64,000 nucleotides of DNA, from NCBI RefSeq assembly GCF_000208745.1, contig NC_030857.1:15300232-15364231 (forward strand), read 5' to 3'. Source of the stretch: Theobroma cacao. Taxonomy: Eukaryota; Streptophyta; Magnoliopsida; Malvales; Malvaceae. The translations under genes and the position numbers were made by a program. This document shows positions 61,101 through 64,000 of this stretch, one piece after another (the first letter of the stretch is position 1; every line of letters begins with the position of its first letter). The notes beneath the pieces are model-generated. The model had not been told where the DNA came from. It worked only from the letters and a program-made list of their open reading frames with translations, and searched no databases.

Positions 61101-61564
61101 GTGATATAAAGCAGCGTCAATCCTCAATCAATGTTTTTAATGATCCAACGAGCAAAGCAAGGGTATTGCTTGCTTCGACAAAGGCTTGTTCTGAAGGTAT
61201 AAATCTTGTTGGAGGATCAAGGGTGGTTTTGCTTGATGTAACATGGAACCCATCTGTGGAAAGACAAGGTATATCCCGTGCATATAGGCTGGGGCAGAAA
61301 AAGATTGTCTACACTTACCACCTTATCTCATCTGGGACAATGGAAGGATTGAAATGCTATCGACAAGCTGGGAAGGATCGGCTATCTGAGCTGGTGTTCT
61401 CTTCTTCTGAGAAGGGTGATGATCAGCAGAAGAAAGTCTATGATGTTTTAGAGGATAAAATTTTGGAAGAGATGTTTCAGCATGAGAAACTCAAGTCTAT
61501 GTTTGAAAAGATAATAAACCAGCCCAAAGATCTTGACTTAGTTGTAAATTTTGGGGATTTGTAA
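55105..61564 (+). CDS. CLSY4: CLASSY3/4-type SNF2 chromatin-remodelling-like ATPase
   Basis: Three exons, all phase 0: 55105-55974, 59036-59194 and 59633-61564, giving 986 residues. The N-terminus is highly acidic with Asp runs (about residues 90-135) and basic KRRR clusters. A short Cys/His segment (CRQGHHH...KCKFC) spans exon 2. Exon 3 holds the whole SNF2 domain: Walker A HAPGTGKT at 438-445, Walker B as DEGH at 580-583 followed by TPRN, ILSGTPFQNNF, and helicase-C motifs VIVFSQYLEPL, STKACSEGINL and QGISRAYRLGQ. DEGH with TPRN is typical of CLASSY proteins, which recruit RNA polymerase IV for 24-nt siRNA production in RNA-directed DNA methylation. It fits CLSY3/4 better than CLSY1/2; the exact paralogue is uncertain. 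It is shorter than Arabidopsis CLSY4 (about 1130). Confidence 0.9.
56301..57520. repeat. Three tandem ~430 bp repeats in CLASSY intron 1
   Basis: Units start at 56301, 56740 and 57168 (periods 439 and 428). Each begins CATG-TTGACT..AAGT and contains CTCCCTTTGGTTCTTTTAG, TATTCTTTTAATAATAAAAA, GGACAATTTCA-CTCTG, TGAAGAAACTTGGAC and ATACATAAGGATTTT-like strings. A further partial match (TCTAAGATCTTCTAGGTGCAG) lies near 58660. Confidence 0.9.
57734..58205. repeat. Two tandem ~243 bp repeats in CLASSY intron 1
   Basis: Direct copies 57734-57976 and 57977-58205, each starting GAGGATGTGAGC and containing TTGAACCTAAGGGATT, TGTGTTGCTTTGAAGCA, GGTTTATATCTTATGGTG and TATGTGTACCTAA. Unrelated to the 430 bp units beside them. 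Confidence 0.9.
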
Positions 61565-63745
61565 CAATGATGTATACCTGTAGATATTTCATTATAGAAG
61601 GCACTGAAAGAGTCCTAACTTGAGGAGCTGATATTGTTTGCTTTTTGTTTATATAGTGTACTGGGGTTTTAAAGCTGCATGGAGTCTTTGACTAAATGTG
61701 TATGCTGATCAGAATTAAATGATGATGAACCAATGCAGAATTGGAATCCTTACTGGTGTGCACAAATAGTAGTTGGTCTGGGTTTTTAATCTTTAAGATT
61801 TCCTGTACTTCATATATCTTAAGCACATCTTGTATGCTACTGCTTTGTTTTTCCTTTTTCTGCTCAACTAATCATCTATGATCATCTAGTGTGCTTTACA
61901 TCTTGAGAACTTATATTTTCTCTTGACAACAAATGAGGAACATAACCAATATAGGAAACAAGGAATGCCAGACCATATCTGCATTATTTATTTCAATATT
62001 TAGTTTTGCTACTCTGTTCACCTCAATTGAGTGTGTGCCGTAATGCCTTTTAGGTGGTAAGCATGATACATGGACTGAAATTAGTATTTTAACTTTTTGA
62101 GACATGTTTGTGTTTCCTAAGGGATTAGTTCACTATCAACTCAACTGTGATGAGAAAGACTTTGCTATTGCAATATCTGCCTCCTACTGTGTTGGCAACA
62201 GGCATTGATGATGAGAGCTTGGCAAAGTCTTTAAAAACTGATGTTTCCAGAATTTAAAAACTCAAGGCAGGGCTTGCTTGCACCCAAGGCCTGAGATAAG
62301 GGATCTTGAACTATTAACATTCCAAATTTTCTGGATTTTTAATGTGTTGGCCTTATTCTGTTTGCGAAAGGGGAATTCATCAGTTTGTTTTGTTCTGTTA
62401 AAGTGCCTTAGTTATTTCAATAAATTTATCAGTGGCAATGTGTGGGGTATGACATCTGGTTGCTGCTGATGGAATTTAAGGACGAATGTCCTCTTGCGTT
62501 TTGTCTCGTTATTGTGATTCTGTTTCTGTTTTGTGATCGGCTTTATGTTTTACGGGGTGCAGTTATGTTTCTTGGCCAAGTCCCTTGAGGGCTTATTGTG
62601 GTCATTTTGTTTGAGGTGATATGTAAGCAGTGTTAAAACTGCATGACTTCTTGCACCTGGGTTTATGACCAGCACATTCAAATTATTGACCAAGCAAAAA
62701 GGGAAAAGATGTAGCAAGATATGATTGTGTTCCTTTTGCATTGAGGATGAATTTGTTATGAATTCTCAGGTTTTCTCTTTCCTTGAATTCTAAGCTTCCA
62801 GGCAGTGCAGAAACTGCCATGGATGAAGATTATAGAGCTAGAATCTTTCGGACTTGAAACCTACCCTGCTCTGTGTTTTGAGCCCACATAAGAAGAACCT
62901 TCATTGTGTTTCATGTTCAAAGAAAAAGTTCAAATTCATCTGTTTGATTCCTAGCAAGCTGCATTACAAAAGATTTCCCTAACGGTAACTTAACGATAAG
63001 ATTTATTAAATTCGTAATTTATTTTTTTTGAAATAATTTTTTATTTCTCAAATTAATCGACCCGACTTGAATTGTGTTTAAAACTTAAGACCTGCATGAC
63101 ATTTATTTAAATGGAATTGATTCATTTTTTAAAAAATTTATTTTCAAATTATTAATATGTGAAGATTTAAATTAATATATTAAATAAACATTTTTTAAGT
63201 GCCATTCGGGTCACACTGAAGTCGGATCTCCAACGGTTTCAAACCGATCCAATTATAATGACGGTGACGTCATCAAATCATTTTTTTTTTGTATTTATAT
63301 ATTTTTAATTTTAATTCCCTTATCTGTGTACGAAAACAGTTGACACTTGTCCTCTTCTGCTCCTTCTAATTTCTCTCTCTGTGAAGAAAAGGATATTATC
63401 TCTCATTACCCCAGTTCTCACCCCCAGCTTACTTTTTGACGTGTCAAAATTCCATTGGACCATCAACATGGAAAGGCATACGGCCCCCTAGATACAGCTA
63501 ATCCAAATATGCCACGTAGTCGCTCACAACTTCCTTTATCTCCCTCTATGCTACTCCCTAACCATTGCTGGGCGTTTGTACTTTGAAGGCCCAACCATTT
63601 CATTCGTTCTTTCGTTCTTCCCTTCTCTCTAAATTGCGAAATTTCGGATTGAATTGGGGATTGGGGTTTGTGGGGTGTCTATTTTTAGATCAATTCTTTG
63701 ATTTGGTCGCCCAAAAAAGGAAAAAAAAAGAATCAAAATCCAGCC
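61565..63745. other. CLASSY 3' UTR, intergenic DNA and promoter of the next gene
   Basis: No coding exon found; the short open frames in 61900-62750 show no features. From about 63390 the sequence looks like a promoter and leader: ACGTG cores at about 63438 (TTGACGTGTCAAAA) and 63510 (GCCACGTAG), CT-rich stretches, then a leader ending CAGCC before the ATG at 63746. Confidence 0.45.
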
Positions 63746-64000
63746 ATGGAAGGTGAGTTACTGGACTGGGAGGTGCTCCAAAACTCGGACTCGGACTCAA
63801 ACTCCATCGTGGTTAACTCGCCGGAGTTGAGGAATCTTGAGGAGATCGAAGGTGACACGGATGGGATGATAAGGTCTGATTACTTCTCTCTTGATAATCA
63901 GAGTATGTATGCCAAGGTGGGCGATGCGACTGAAGAAGGCTCTGTTGAGTCAGATAATCCGAGTTGGATTGATCCCGGGTCAGAGACTCGGTATGAGAGG
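63746..64000 (+). CDS. Start of an unrecognised gene running off the right edge
   Basis: The ATG sits in a good context (CAGCCATGG), and the frame stays open for all 85 codons to the window end. The product begins MEGELLDWEVLQNSDSDSNS and is acidic and Ser/Asp-rich, with no signal peptide or membrane segment. GGTGAG directly after the first codons could be a splice donor but continued reading is open. Too little is visible to name a family. Confidence 0.7.
   Translation, partial: MEGELLDWEVLQNSDSDSNSIVVNSPELRNLEEIEGDTDGMIRSDYFSLDNQSMYAKVGDATEEGSVESDNPSWIDPGSETRYER

Noticed and set aside
1..64000. CRISPR arrays, rRNA or tRNA genes, bacterial-type operons
   Set aside because: None seen. The repeats present are LTR, TIR, minisatellite or simple repeats of plant type, and no cloverleaf with A and B boxes was recognised by eye.

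Overview
The window reads as nuclear DNA of a dicot plant. It is AT-rich, its genes have many GT/AG introns, it holds a Tat-lineage Ty3/gypsy retrotransposon, and every recognisable host gene is of plant type: plastid-targeted, pentatricopeptide, ERCC1-like meiotic, aspartokinase-homoserine dehydrogenase and CLASSY. The retroelement proteins look like those I remember from Malvaceae such as cacao and cotton, but that is only an impression. One base is an N (51847).

Layout. (1) 1-1162, minus: first coding exon of a chloroplast VTT/DedA-like membrane protein whose remainder lies off the left edge. (2) 2556-24449, minus: short exons that splice in phase into a small unrecognised protein. Its last intron has been invaded by a 20 kb Tat retroelement (2659-22680, minus). 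That element has LTR remnants at both ends, a broken ORF1-gag-protease-RT-RNaseH-integrase region, a minisatellite in its 3' region, and a 3.36 kb inverted duplication of ORF1 and gag that makes a near-perfect head-to-head palindrome with a 26-base spacer. One arm is interrupted by a 3135 bp solo LTR of a second Ty3/gypsy element with a clean 5-bp target duplication. (3) 24551-26785, minus: an intronless PPR gene resembling At3g58590. (4) 27607-29853, plus: an eight-exon PARTING DANCERS (PTD) gene of the meiotic crossover pathway. (5) 30815-50547, minus: an 18-exon, 921-residue bifunctional aspartokinase/homoserine dehydrogenase gene, fully reconstructed, whose introns carry MITE-like elements. 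(6) 50548-55104: AT-rich intergenic DNA with decayed small transposons. (7) 55105-61564, plus: a CLASSY3/4-type SNF2 protein gene of RNA-directed DNA methylation, with tandem duplications in intron 1. (8) 63746-64000, plus: the start of another gene that runs off the right edge.

The genes do not form an operon or pathway cluster. It is ordinary plant gene neighbourhood interspersed with transposons. The most unusual structure is the palindromic Tat element inside an intron of the small split gene. A family of about 0.5 kb terminal-inverted-repeat elements is present at least three times (1574, 44779, 53321). All family assignments come from reading translations and motifs; no database search was possible.
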